Part shown: positions 45,795-57,222 of the stretch, piece after piece | Position numbering within the stretch: position 1 is the stretch's first letter | How the letters are laid out: every line of letters begins with the position of its first letter | Assembly (NCBI GenBank): GCA_918026815.1 | Contig: CAKJVC010000066.1 | Coordinates: 558,001-622,000, forward strand | DNA length: 64,000 bases | DNA from: Chalara sp. BL73 | Taxonomy: Eukaryota; Ascomycota; Leotiomycetes; Helotiales | Direction of reading: 5' to 3' | Translations under genes and position numbers: made by a program | The notes under the pieces: generated by a model | What the model saw: only the letters and a program-made list of their open reading frames with translations | Told to the model about the DNA's origin: nothing | Database searches by the model: none

Positions 45795-45828
45795 GTGGGA
45801 CAATCGCAGAATGTCTCCTGTCCCACAT
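45795..45828. promoter_or_regulatory. Inverted GTGGGAC...GTCCCACAT pair in a divergent promoter
   Basis: GTGGGAC at 45795-45801 and GTCCCACAT at 45820-45828 form an inverted pair with an 18-bp spacer, between the divergent hydrolase (start 45547) and monooxygenase (start 46292) genes. The arrangement would suit a dimeric regulator serving both genes. Confidence 0.55.
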
Positions 45829-46291
45829 TCCTCTTAGCATGATATTATAATTAAGATCCGAAAATAGAATGAAGTAGAGTAATCAACATCGCAATTAGCA
45901 TCATATGAGTGTTAATAAGTAATTTGATCGGAGTCATTGACTGGCCCGCCTTTGTCGTAAGTCAGGTAACTAAGGCAGGCCATTGGAAAGATTGTGTTCC
46001 CGTCCCTCATTCCCTCTGGCCCTGGTCTGGTGCGACCCTACACTGCTATAACCTCAAATTCGATATCTATAGTAATTCAAAACATCCACAATTTAAGTAC
46101 CAACGTTGAAGGTTCGAATATTCCCTATTTCTATCGCGGGTTAGGACCTCTCCACTTGTACCGCTATATAAATCCTAAGACTCCTATGAGCTTTGGCTTC
46201 CATTAGGACTAGCTGTATTGCGTGTTTGGACGTGAATATCTTGCCACCTCGCATCTATCATCGATATTTATATTTTCGGCAGAGGGTCACA

Positions 46292-48535
46292 ATGCTAACA
46301 GGTGACTATAATGAAGTGGACGTTGTGATCTGTGGATTAGGGCCAACTGGTGCATTACTATCTGCACTCCTATGTCGGCTTCGTGTAAAATACATCGTAC
46401 TTGAGAGAGAGGCACAAATTACGACAGATCCGAGAGGTATTGTACTACATGAAGATGGGATCCGTATATTTCAAGGCATTGGTCTATATAGACAGCTATT
46501 TCAAGATGTCGAACAACGTTAGTGCAAGATTTCCTTCTTTGGCGATAAGTTTTGCAGGAAGACACTTCTAGAGTTTACACTTACACTCAAACTAGCTATG
46601 AGATGCTTTCGCTTCATTGAAGGCGGTCGAGGTTTGGACGTACGGCCATTTTTACAATTCGCGTATCATACGGTATGCCTCTGCACATCTCCTGTATCGA
46701 GTTTAAATGCTCGTATTGATAATATTATTTTTGTTGCAGATTGAGGGCGGCACTGGACACCCAGGGTTTATGTCACACAAACAGCCCGTCCTAGAAAAAC
46801 ATCTTCGAAACGCAATAGATAATGAGTATGGAGATGTCAGGCTGTCGTCTACTGTTGAAAATGTCCGCGAAGATACGGACTCGATATACGTAACTTACTC
46901 AAGCCCAGGAAGTATTTCTCATAGCATTCGAGCTAAGTTTCTCGTCGGCGCGGATGGCAAGACAGGCTTCGTGAGGAAGAGGTATCTAGAGCCGAAAGGG
47001 GTTATCATAGAAAAGAGTTCAAAGTGTGTATTACCCAATCTTTCCAGACATTGAGGAGGCTCTTTACCAGTGCACTAGCTGAAATTGTTAAGGTTTCATT
47101 ATGAAGCTGTGTGGATTGCTCTGAACTGGCGTCCCACGCTTCCAACTCCAGAAACCCACCCTGGTTTCCCCCTTTGGCAACTTGGATATTCTTCTGCAGA
47201 AGTTTACGACCTATTTTTTCCTACTGATTTCAATTTTATCTGCGATCCTTCACGACCCTCTGTGTGTGGCCGCTTTGGCAGACATGAAGATCATCTTTGG
47301 CGATTCGAATTGGTCGTGAAAGAACGCGAGGATAAGGAACAGATGGCTACAAAAGACGAAGTGAAAAAGATAGTGTTCCCATAATTAACACATACAGGCC
47401 AGAAATTCGGGTGGGTGCGGCTCGTGACTGTCATTATAGAGAGAAAATCTCTGCTAACGGCATCAGACTACAGAACGATATCAGGTGGCCAGAAGATTGT
47501 ATTGAATGGATTCGATCAAGGCCATTCTCCTTCTCAGCTCGAAGCTGTAATAAGTGGGCTCTTGGTCGTGTAATTCTGTGTGGTGATGCTACACATGTCT
47601 TTCCTCCTTGTGAGTTATTATACCTTCGTCTCCTCCTATGTTATCTGATCATACTAGTTGGCGGCCAAGGCATTGCATCGGGTTTCAGAGACGCAATATC
47701 ACTATCCTGGCGTATTAAAATTGCTACTGACCCAAAGTGCAGGAATCACAAAAGCATATTTCGTGGTTGGTATATCGAAAGGAAGCAACAACTTGAACAA
47801 TCGCTTGCATCAACCGTCGAAAATGGAAACTTCTGTAATGAACCATCTATTGTCAAAGCATATTGCAGAAATTGGTATCTGTAGGCAGTTCAAATGGTGC
47901 CAGCATGGGAACATAATCTAGAGCTCGGTGGTAGACGTGATGGCATGACGAAATACACCTGGGCACCTGGATTACATTTTTTGCCTCAATTCGGTGGAGG
48001 AGTGTCCTTCTCTCAGGTATTCAGCGCACCTATTGACAAGCCGGGCCCGCCAATTCCATCCTTTACGGACGATACAATTTTTGCTCGACACAAGTCTCGC
48101 ATTTTTCAGCTAGTCATTATTTTAGACTCTATCGATTAGCTCTAAACATCTCGAGCGGAGCTCCAGCTTGTACGGAATGTGGATACCATTACAGGACTCA
48201 GAATTCAAGAGGCCACATTCGTCATCCACGGTCTGTCGACAATGATTTCAACAACTCATCCTGCATTACGATGCGAAAAGGAACGAGAAGGAGTTATTCG
48301 TGTCCTCAGTGCCGAGGAGTATACAGCCGCGGGTAGCACAGGGGTTGCGAAAGCTGCGAAGTTCCCTCGCCATCCACCTCACTTTTATGACCCAAACCGG
48401 ATCAGAGTCGATCTAGGCTTTGATGCGAGATACGTAATCGTTCGTTGCGATAGATTTGTGTTCGCGGCTTGTTCAAATATCGAGGATTTGCAAGTAGCGG
48501 TAAATAAGCAGGATACATGTATAATTCAAGCTTAA
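46292..48535 (+). pseudogene. FAD-dependent aromatic hydroxylase (phenol hydroxylase/MhpA type), broken
   Basis: N-terminal FAD fold DVVICGLGPTGALLSALL, then ILEREAQITTDPRG-like region, GGTGHPGFMSHKQPVLEKHLR, SRFLVGADGKTGFVRK-like block, VILCGDATHVFPP and GGQGIASGFRDA (the second FAD site), WYIERKQQLE, and a thioredoxin-like C-terminal part (DPNRIRVDLGFDARYVIVRCD). Introns are recognisable, for example GTATGC near 46673 and GTGAGT near 47610. In-frame stops at 46520, 47382, 47882 (Trp to stop) and 48137 interrupt it. Functional relatives hydroxylate phenolic rings with NADPH and oxygen to give catechols for ring cleavage. Confidence 0.85.
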
Positions 48536-49566
48536 TAATACATAGTCAAGAGGTAGTTATTGGAATCTGACGGCGGAGCTATATTATTCTCAGCATCGAG
48601 CCTTGTATATTGTATTTATGCTAACTAGTTGTTTATCTTTAATAGTATTACCGCATGCTATTTAGAAACGATAAAGCAACACTTTACGATCTTACTCAAT
48701 GCATTCTGACTGGCTGAAGAACCGGCAAGACTAATAGTGGCACAAAATGGTGGAGAGGCTGGGGCAGATCTTCAATTCTATTCGAGAATGATACGTAGTC
48801 CTATGTGATATCTTCAAGTTTATCATGAAGTATATAGACCAGAGAAGGAGCTGGGAGCAGATATGTTGAAGGACTGGATGCTTTCACGAGTTGCATCGCC
48901 ATATTAAGTCAGTTGTGCTTGGGATTCCAACATATCCAACAATACATTTCCCACTCTCTTGCTCTACTCAGCCTCGCCATGGCTACCATAAAGAGAATGT
49001 GTATCATCTTGTTAAATCCATGTTGAGCCCTTGACCTACCGCCAGGTGGATATTTCTCACCCTATTCAATCGCCCTCATTTAGGCACCTAAATCAAGGTC
49101 TGTATGGTTTGCGGCTGCCCTAAATAGACCACGAGCGCAGAAGCCCCATTTACGGGGTCCTTTGATATTCCCATCTATGTGCCTTCCCATTTTATATGCA
49201 TATATGCAGTCCATAGTACTCTCTTATAGAAAGCTTGCCGCGTCAACATTGTCAAAACGTTTTCGTGGCACCCCGCATGATCAAACCCATACATTCAATA
49301 AGCAATGCCGCCGTATGCAGGTGCCCTTGAAGATGCTTCGTCGAGCTTGCTGAGCAAATCTCTTCCCTCCTTCTCCCCACAAATCCACAATAACATTAAA
49401 GGAACTCTAGAGGCTCGTTTCTTCCGCCTTTTCCTCGTGGATATGACGTAAACTAGTCTAGTAAGTTCCAGGCTCTCGGCATCACGTCCTACTAATTGAT
49501 TGATTAATTTATTTATTTATGATCATATGGTCAAATTTCTGCAGCACAAGCAAAGGGATGAAGTTA
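48536..49566. other. Gene-free segment
   Basis: No ORF with recognisable content and no repeat seen. Confidence 0.45.
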
Positions 49567-50064
49567 GTCCCACAAACGGGGATATTCGAGGTTTCCATAG
49601 TACGCTAAGTTGGTCCCACATCTGTGTCCCGCAATCTTTATTTATCTATTCATATTTTTGCCGAACTACCGAACCCCTCACTTGGAGCGACTCTAGTAGG
49701 CAAAATGGGACTGAAATAAAAAGTTACTATGATGGGATCCATTATCGCCTTGCTATGCAGTTAATAGTCTGATCATAACACGTGATTCTATGTATGTACA
49801 ACATTGCGCGGTTTGTACATACACATCGTTACGATTGCATTAAAGCCATTCTTGTAAGTCAGTCATAGCGCAGCTTCGGATTAATTGAGTTTTTGGGTTT
49901 ATGTAAAAGTCTCCGGCTACCATTCCAATACTCGAACCAATGTTCCACGTACTCAACCTTCCTATATACGCTAGGCTTTTACTTTCTAAACAGTCTGTAC
50001 ACGCGGGCACCCATGAATTCACAGCAACGAGTTCTGGCGATGTGGGCTCCCACCGTCCCACAAT
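49567..50064 (+). promoter_or_regulatory. Three GTCCCACA motifs upstream of the dioxygenase
   Basis: GTCCCACA at 49567 (followed by AAC), 49613 (followed by T) and 50055 (followed by AT), plus a variant GTCCCGCA at 49626. The nearest is about 270 bp before the first visible coding sequence. No gene lies in this stretch. Confidence 0.6.
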
Positions 50065-50327
50065 CTGCTAATCCATCGTTCTCTGGATATGCCTACACAA
50101 GGTATATTTTGTCACTAGTGGTGAATAAGTCGACGTTTAAAGAAAATCCTTCGATGCTGGACCTTAAGAATTAGCAGACATCACTCAAGATCAGAAAGCT
50201 CCTTCACGAGTTGGTAAAATATCGCTCTATTTTCGTTTCACTTATCACCCACAAAGAGAGTACTATTATGTTAAGTATAAGGATTTTGTGATCACAAGAA
50301 ACTTACGCTAATATCGACTATTAGGGC

Positions 50328-51660
50328 ACGGACGCAGTTGTCGTTCCACAACCAGAAACAAATGGTGGAAACAAAGGGTTCTCAATCGTAGGGGCTGAGG
50401 CGTTGCTGACGACTGCTTGGAGTCCATTACCTTTGCAAAAATGGAAGGAGCAACAGAAGATCGATAGAAGCAAATAGATCAGGCTGGTTCGGCTTACCCA
50501 CATGCGTTATGCCCATCCAGATTTTGATGCTTTGTCTCAATTTTTACAGGATTTTGGGATGCACTTGGTCAAAAGATCCGAAGATAAAATGTGTTCCGAG
50601 GATATAATTCCGACCCCTAGTTTACTTGGTTGAAAAAGGAAATGAAAAACCCTTTCTTGGTGGATCCTGCATCGTGGAAAGTTACGCCGATTTAGAGAAG
50701 CATGTTTCCTTCCGTCAAAGAGCAGTTCACCTAGTAACAAGGGTCTAGATGCTCGAAACTTCAGGGAGCTGGACCTACCGAGGTGATGAACGACTCGCCA
50801 GGGGGAGAATTTCGCGTCACCGTATATGATCCAGAAGCATCTCCAATCAATCTGATTTGGGGACAAGAACCGGCTAAAACCGGACACTTACTGCAGGGAC
50901 TGGTTTACAATTTCGAGAATAATAAACCACGTGAAGGAGCATTCAAAGATTCTTGGCTGGGCCTGCTGCCGTGCACAAGGCAAGATTATGTCAAGATATA
51001 CCAAAAATGGTGGTAACTAACTAAGAACCAGCTTGGTCACTACGGCTTATGTGGAAAAGATCTACAAGCACAAATCGCTTGGTATACAACTACTTTCAAC
51101 CTCGCACAGTCCGACTTCATACTTATAGACCATCCTACGAAACCAAACGAAAAGCTTAAAGTGGGGTTCTTCGCACATATCGACCGGGGAAGTGATTTTG
51201 TAGATCACCACAGCTTTTTTATGTCCTTAAACGTAACAAGTCACGTACGCCATTGCCCGTTTGAGGTTCACGACTTTGACACACAGCTACTGGGTCACCA
51301 GTGAGTACTCCGCCATGCTTATACCCGAATATCATTCTTTGACTAATTTACCCTAAGGTGGTTGGCCAAAAGGAAGTATAAGTCTGTATGGGGTGTTGGG
51401 AGACATATCTTAGGTTCGCAAATCTTTGATTACTGGTGGGATCCAACAGGATTCATGATTGAGGTCAGTTGGCCTTTTTAATGTTAAAGTTTCAATTCCA
51501 TCTTGGCGTAATGGGGCTTGATTTCATGCTCCAAGGCTAACGTATTAATATAGCACTATACTGATGGTGACACCGTGAGCGATAAGACGCCTATAGGCTA
51601 TGGCCCAGCTGGCAAAGAATCACTAGCAGTATGGGGACCCGATGTACAGTACTAGACAGT
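50328..51660 (+). pseudogene. Extradiol-type ring-cleavage dioxygenase (VOC fold), broken
   Basis: The N-terminal domain includes RYAHPDFDALSQFLQDFGMHLV near 50500-50570, then EKGNEKPFLGGSCIVESYADL. The catalytic domain has GEFRVTVYDPEASPINLIWG, GHYGLCGKDLQAQIAWYTT (first His), DHHSFFMS (second His) and WWDPTGFMIEHYTDGD (Glu), the 2-His-1-Glu iron site of type I extradiol enzymes. Introns at about 51301-51357 and 51465-51554 look intact. Stops at about 50476 and 51014 and frame changes between 50620 and 50780 break it. A mariner element enters at 51647, so the present stop lies in its inverted repeat. Substrate would be a catechol; product a semialdehyde or acyl dienoate. Confidence 0.78.
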
Positions 51661-53009
51661 AAATAAGGGCCCAATTGCTTGGCGACCTCCAATCATATTA
51701 GAATTAACTACATATTATATTAAATTAAAACACAACCACCAATATTAATTACCATAGAATCAAATGAATCGAATTGTAAACCCTATGCTCTTAATTCCTC
51801 AAACTTTCCTTATTGTAATCCACTTAATATTTTGTATGCCAGCTTTCAGCGTCGATACAGGCTTGAATTCGATTAGGCATACTAGCTACCAAGCTTTCAA
51901 ACAATAAATCAGGAAAAGCATCCCAGGCAGCTTTTAACGCTTTTTCTATAGCTTTAATAGCTTCTTCTCCGTAAGAATTCGCTTTTCAGACTTCTGGAAA
52001 CATTTTTATTACTTTTTTTTTAAGAGCTTTCTACGTATGCTTAATAGAGTTCAAGTCAAGTAAACGAAGTAGCTAGTCAGTCGTTAATATTTCATAATCT
52101 GTAAACTATTCTCTAATTTTACGAGCAGTATAAATAAGTGTGTTATTCTGCATGAAAATAAAGCCATTTTCGTAAAATTCGAGTAAGTTGTTGTCGAGTA
52201 CATTTAAGTAAGAGTTTGCGGAATAGCTATGCTTTTTCGACTTAAAGTCTCGATCTAAAATATATAATTTTGACTTTTTGCTACTACTCCAAAACATGCT
52301 CTATACTATAACTCGAAGGTCTTTATTCTTTTTATAAGTTGATACTATCGAAAGCTTTTATTTTTCAGAAGAACAGCTAAATACTCAGACTTGTTTTGAC
52401 TCTTTATTTCGCTTTGCGGAACACTTATTAGACCACATGTAATTGCGCTACTTATCGACATCCTAGTAACGCCGGCACTTGCTCTAAAGTAGTCGATTTT
52501 CCGCATTAGCTTTACTAAGCTCTGAGCGACGTTTAGCACGCCAATAGTGCAAGCTATTGTTTCGTGCTATGCTTTTGATGTAAGTGTTGCTTATTCCCAG
52601 CCCAGTATTTTTCCGACGCTCTTTAAACGTAAGCTTAAGCTTTAATCGTAAGCTACGTAGCATATATCGACGATCTCGTTCTGAATATGTCGCTAGAGCA
52701 CCTGGTCGGCTTAACGAATAGCTATTGGTGTTGAGAGAATCAAGTCGAATAGCACTTTTTACAGCTCGTCGCGAGCTTTGCATCACCTCTGCAATTTGAC
52801 GTTGCGACATACCAGCAATTTTGGCTCCAACCATTTTTCCTCTTGAATAGAGACTGGTATCTATACTACGAACCCTATTCCTATCAATTGTACGTAACGG
52901 AGTACGTTGAGGTGGCATAATTAAAAGATGTTGAAGAAGTAAAATGTGGGAAGCGCGAATTTTCGTGTTCATGTACGCGAGGTGGGCCCTTATTTAGTGT
53001 GGGGCACTG
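51647..53009 (-). mobile_element. Tc1/mariner element (1363 bp), RIP-degraded
   Basis: TA duplications at 51645-51646 and 53010-53011 flank inverted repeats: CAGTACTAGACAGTAAATAA on the left, and the complement of TTATTTAGTGTGGGGCACTG on the right. The left copy has several C-to-T/A changes in CCCC. The transposase is on the minus strand. The 52972-52484 frame holds the helix-turn-helix (KIAGMSQRQIAEVMQSSRRAV) and WRAKRRSELSKANAENRLL. Further down come remnants of the DDE part and the C-terminal EKALKAAWDAFPDLLFESLV, with Trp and Pro codons of the TDWPPYSPDLNPIEH block turned into stops and Leu. Inactive. Confidence 0.9.
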
Positions 53010-53011
53010 TA

Positions 53012-54248
53012 CCTCTTAAGTTTTTAGAGTAGCTTCATTAATTATTCAGAGTCATTCTTCGTTTACGTTGCCTGATAGAACGGGTATCGACCGAAACCGC
53101 TAAAATGCTAACATAGCGTAATAGCTTTAATCACCCATATGTTAATCGCTCACTACCTGATAACTATTGCAGTGTATATCTATAAAAGAACCCCCTGTTG
53201 ATGTTCTTCTTATGTACCAAGCGAATAGCCACTATTTTTTATCAATATTTAATTGCTATAATTTTCAAGGGTGATACGGTGATATAATAGGACCAGAGAA
53301 ATCTCTAATAGCACCATAGACTTCAATGCTATAAATCATAGAGATGTTTATCTGCATTGGTATGTGTGAAATTTGGATTGGCGTACCTACGTTGGTCTAG
53401 TTTGATGATAGCTATAGCAGTTTAATGTAAATTAAGTCCATCGAAACTACAAGTGTGTCCATGATCATGGGTATAACTATCCTAAGATCCTGTACAAATC
53501 TAATAGTGTGACAAAAAATGTCGAAAGGCGGGTTCTAGAATAACAACTACTTCTCATGTTTCACACTCGCACTGCTTCTATGAGGAAGCTATTCACTCCT
53601 GATTGATTCAGAATGACATGGAGAACGTGGCTTAGACCTTTAGCTATCCCCAGCGTAACTGTTCCTAGTCAAGTGTCCACATTGGTCCACGAACTAGAAG
53701 TATCTTTCACGAACACAGGACATCATCCACAAGGCTGAAATTTCGAGATTTCCGACGGCCATGAGCAGCTATCCTGAGAAGTATTGAAAATTGCCAATGG
53801 AGCAGTGTGTAACAGTAGACGGTATGTGTGTATTTGGGGTAGCTGTACCTCCATGCCACAGATGAAAAATGTAGCGTTTAATAGTAACACTGGTAGCGTT
53901 TCAGATAGATGAAGATTCTTTCCCTCTCAGATGATCTTCAAATGGTGTTATTCCCAATGTAAGAACTGCGTTAATGTAAATCCTGCTACGTTGTTAAGCA
54001 TGGTTAGTCCATAACTGGCTAGCATAAGCCAGCCATGTTAATCCCCACATTACCCCACAATTCCAACCTTGGCACAGCTTGTATTTAATAAATGTACAGT
54101 ACTAACAATAGTAAAATAATGCACAGTGATTTCGAGTAATATTACGCTTTGTAGTGAAACCATGAATCAAGTACCGACCACCCCTGCGGCTTCTATGTGG
54201 ACTCTTACCTTCGTACATGGCCAGTATAATGAGGCCGAAGGCCGAACC
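53012..54248. other. Gene-free segment
   Basis: AT-rich. The first bases after the TA (CCTCTTAAGTTTTTAGAGTAG) plausibly continue the dioxygenase 3' end displaced by the transposon. Nothing else recognised. Confidence 0.45.
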
Positions 54249-54267
54249 GTCCCACACCAGTCCCACA
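54249..54267 (+). promoter_or_regulatory. Two GTCCCACA motifs upstream of the questin-oxidase-like gene
   Basis: GTCCCACA at 54249-54256 and 54260-54267, start to start 11 bp apart, one helical turn. They lie about 300 bp upstream of the start at 54563. Confidence 0.65.
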
Positions 54268-54562
54268 CGTTTAACTTTTCTAAGCTCAGTAAATCAAGCA
54301 ACGTTTTATGGTTCCCACCTAACATGGTTAAAGATAGGTGTGATGTGGACTTTGCACATTGTACTAACAACTTACCCCACGATTACTCTACCCTGACACT
54401 ACGACACCTTCAAGTAATGCTGTGCTCGAAATGACTCTACCAACTTTTGGTTTAAAGTCCTAATATCAGTCTTTCATAAAGGATCTTTCGAACCACATAA
54501 CATTTAGTCATTTCTGTGGTTAGTCAGTGAAGTGCATTGTGAATTTTTCACCGAGAACAAAT

Positions 54563-55952
54563 ATGCCACTACTTGGGAAAGCAGTCGGGCTTGAGCAACT
54601 CCCTCCAGCAAAGGTGATTCAAATTGATCATGCTCAGGATGAGGAAGCTCAGGCGGTGCAGCAGCTGCTGAAGCGTAACCATGCGGAGTTTGCGACGTTG
54701 CACCACGGAATGCTCTTTCATAATCATTTGCCTCATGTAAGTATGCATCTAACAGAGGCACATTTCTAGTAAGTTAACAGGTAAAAGGTACTCTGCTCTG
54801 AATATCTTTTCGGCGCAAGCGTGGACAGATTGAAGAAAACTTACGAGCATGAAGTGAAAGTACTGGATAAGCCGGAAACCGGGCTCGATTCGCAAGCTGT
54901 TACAACGGAATCATGGAGAAACTCGCTCAACGACAAGAGGTATTGCGTAGAAAATGCCACCCATTGAGTAAACTTTGCTAACTTAGTTTTCTTCAGCCTG
55001 AACTTCGCATATATGAAGTTCTTCGACAGAGAACTGCAGGCGCGAAATGGAGATTGGAAGGAGCTCTTGCAGCATTATCTCTATTCCGGAGAAACGCCTC
55101 TTATTCATGGAATTACAGGTGGCCGTGAGTCTCGATTTCCCCAGATCTGGATACCTGTTCTTGAGTTTAATTTCTAACATCCTATCAGTTGGTCACCCTT
55201 TGATCCATCTAGCATATGCCTATGAGGTCGGAAGCAAAGAAGTTACCACTGAAGCATTAAGCCTCGCATGTACAGAATATGACCCTATTCACAAGTACTT
55301 CGATTCTCCACCCAAGGATAACTCGACCTTTAAGACTAAAAGTATTTTAGAGGTTGTATCGAGGGTCAACAAAGACACTTATTTTGATGGTCTCTTTGAT
55401 GCTCCGGGGTTTATCAATATTTTCGCACTTCTCGGCGCCCATGAGTCGGCTTTCTTACACTACTACAATGCATGGGATACTGAAGACGGCATAGAAAGCT
55501 TCAAGATTTCCCAAAGAGACGCCATCTCATTGCTTGTGGAGACTTACGACAAGGGCTTGAAGCACGACTTTTTCGTCGCCCACATCCTGACTACGAGCCA
55601 CGCTTTACGAGTAGTGCTTCAATTTGTCCCTCAGGAGCATCAGGTCAAGTTGCTGCGGCAGTGGTGGATGTTTGGTCTTCTTGTGTACACTGCTCAATTG
55701 CGTCTGACAATCCACGAAGGAACGGTAGCTGCTGTGGACCTTAACGGCCGGGACTGGGAGTGGATTAAGGAACAAGCAAAAATAGCGAAATATTCAATGG
55801 ACTCGCACTTTGTGAAAGTCCTTCGGGCTATCACAAGCATCAAAGAGACATGGGGGGACGAAGATTATTGGTGTTTGAAAGCCACAGTTAAATTTGTTGA
55901 TGAGTTTGACGGATGGACAGGATTTGGAAATGGACCACAACCAGATGAGTAA
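54563..55952 (+). CDS. Questin-oxidase-like protein (GedK/AflY family)
   Basis: Exons are joined by three introns with intact frame: after FHNHLPH (donor 54739), after NSLNDKR-S (donor near 54940), and after LIHGITGG (donor near 55126). An earlier ATG at 54527 is possible. Family features: HH-rich N-terminal part (ATLHHGMLFHNHLPH), YLFGASVDRLKKTYEHE, the GHPLIHLAYAYEVGS block, FVAHILTTSHALRV and a C-terminal WGDEDYWCLKATVKFVDEF. Questin-oxidase-like proteins carry out Baeyer-Villiger-type opening of polyketide quinone rings (GedK, AflY) without a classical flavin motif. In this block it may act on a quinone or cyclic ketone intermediate. It looks intact, unlike its oxygenase neighbours. Confidence 0.85.
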
Positions 55953-56053
55953 CAGGTTTCTCACCATTTGTACTTGGATATTTGGCGCAATGTGTGTTTG
56001 GAGACCAGGAATTTAATGTCTCCTTATAGGCCTAGTCATATACATGATATCCT

Positions 56054-57126
56054 TTAAGCGTTGTTGATGTAGAGCCCCATCTGCTCTACCTCTTTGACCC
56101 AGAGGCTCCATGGCCTACTCGCTGACCAATTCGTCATGGCAGCTGCTGCTGCCGCCTCCCTATCAGTAAGGAATCTTGCTTGGGGCAAAGCTGTGGTGGC
56201 TGTCCGATAAGCAGATTGCATCAATAGTGCTGTTGTCTGAATGGAAGCATTTTTCTGTGTATATATGGCGCGAAGTACACACTCTTCCATATTGGGGGCA
56301 GCGATGGCCATGCCGTGACCGCGCATCATGACCATAGCGTGCTCTATATTATCGCCCTCTGTGTCCGAGTTGCAGAAATGATCAACCAAAGCTTTTCCGA
56401 GCCGAATATTCCGTACCAACATGTCTTGCACGTCATCCGCTTGGTAGAAATCTGAGATATCGTATACTGGCGTAGAGGTACCTATCATTTTCAGGATGTC
56501 ATTTATGATCCATCTCCAGAAAGAGTAGTAGCAGAATACAGTTAATCATGCCGCACATACCTAAAAACCCTGCCATGTGGAAACAAGCTTGCAACGGCAC
56601 TCCTATAATCTACTCAACTTTGTTAAGTGCCAATCTAGTAGAGAAGTCTCACCAGATATCCCGTATGGGATGACAGATTCGGCATGGCTGTGGATTACAG
56701 CATAAACATCAGGATATTTTTTGTATATTTCACTATGAATATAGCGCTCTCCATATCCATCTTTTAAGGAAGCTTCCAAGGGCGACGCATCAGATATTAA
56801 ATAATCAACTAAATCTTCTGGAGAAGAGACTAGCGCGGGGGCGATCTGCCGTGGCATGATAAACACATCAGGTTTTGAAGGATGTCGTATAGAGAGATGG
56901 CCATAAGCATCTAGCACACTGCAAATGCTCAGCGCGATCCAAAAATAAGATCCGGGCTACGGATGACATGCCTATGGTAGTGGAGGATATGACATGCTGA
57001 AATAAATTTGCGACGGAGGTCATCGGCAAGAGACGTCCTGAATGGAGATTCCGGCATCGTGGAGGAGACTCCTGAAGCGAAACGAGAGCAACACTTTGTG
57101 GGAAGCTGTACATCAGGAGTGCCCAT
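56054..57126 (-). CDS. Class II aldolase/adducin-family protein
   Basis: Start MGTPDVQLPTKCC at 57126. Metal-binding pattern: YIHSEIYKKYPDVYAVIHSHAESVIPYG (Glu, HxH) and VMMRGHGMAIAAPN (third His). C-terminus MTNWSASRPWSLWVKEVEQ and stop at 56054. Introns around 56650-56600 and 56570-56490 restore GVPLQACFHMAGFLG and GTSTPVYDISDFYQ. The first intron, between HILHYH and VLDAYGHLSIR, seems to use a GC-AG border (AG|GCATGT). The family cleaves or decarboxylates hydroxy-keto acids with Zn, fitting the end of a ring-cleavage route. A GTCCCACA lies 89 bp upstream. Confidence 0.82.
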
Positions 57127-57214
57127 TCACATTGTAGTAACCCAGGACTTTAAATGAGTGAGGTGGTGGGGTTCGGCACACGGTCTTTGGTATGGAAATC
57201 AGAGCCACATGCTC

Positions 57215-57222
57215 GTCCCACA
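57215..57222 (+). promoter_or_regulatory. GTCCCACA motif upstream of the class II aldolase
   Basis: GTCCCACA at 57215-57222 (followed by TC), 89 bp upstream of the aldolase start at 57126. It is the last copy of the motif in the window. Confidence 0.55.
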
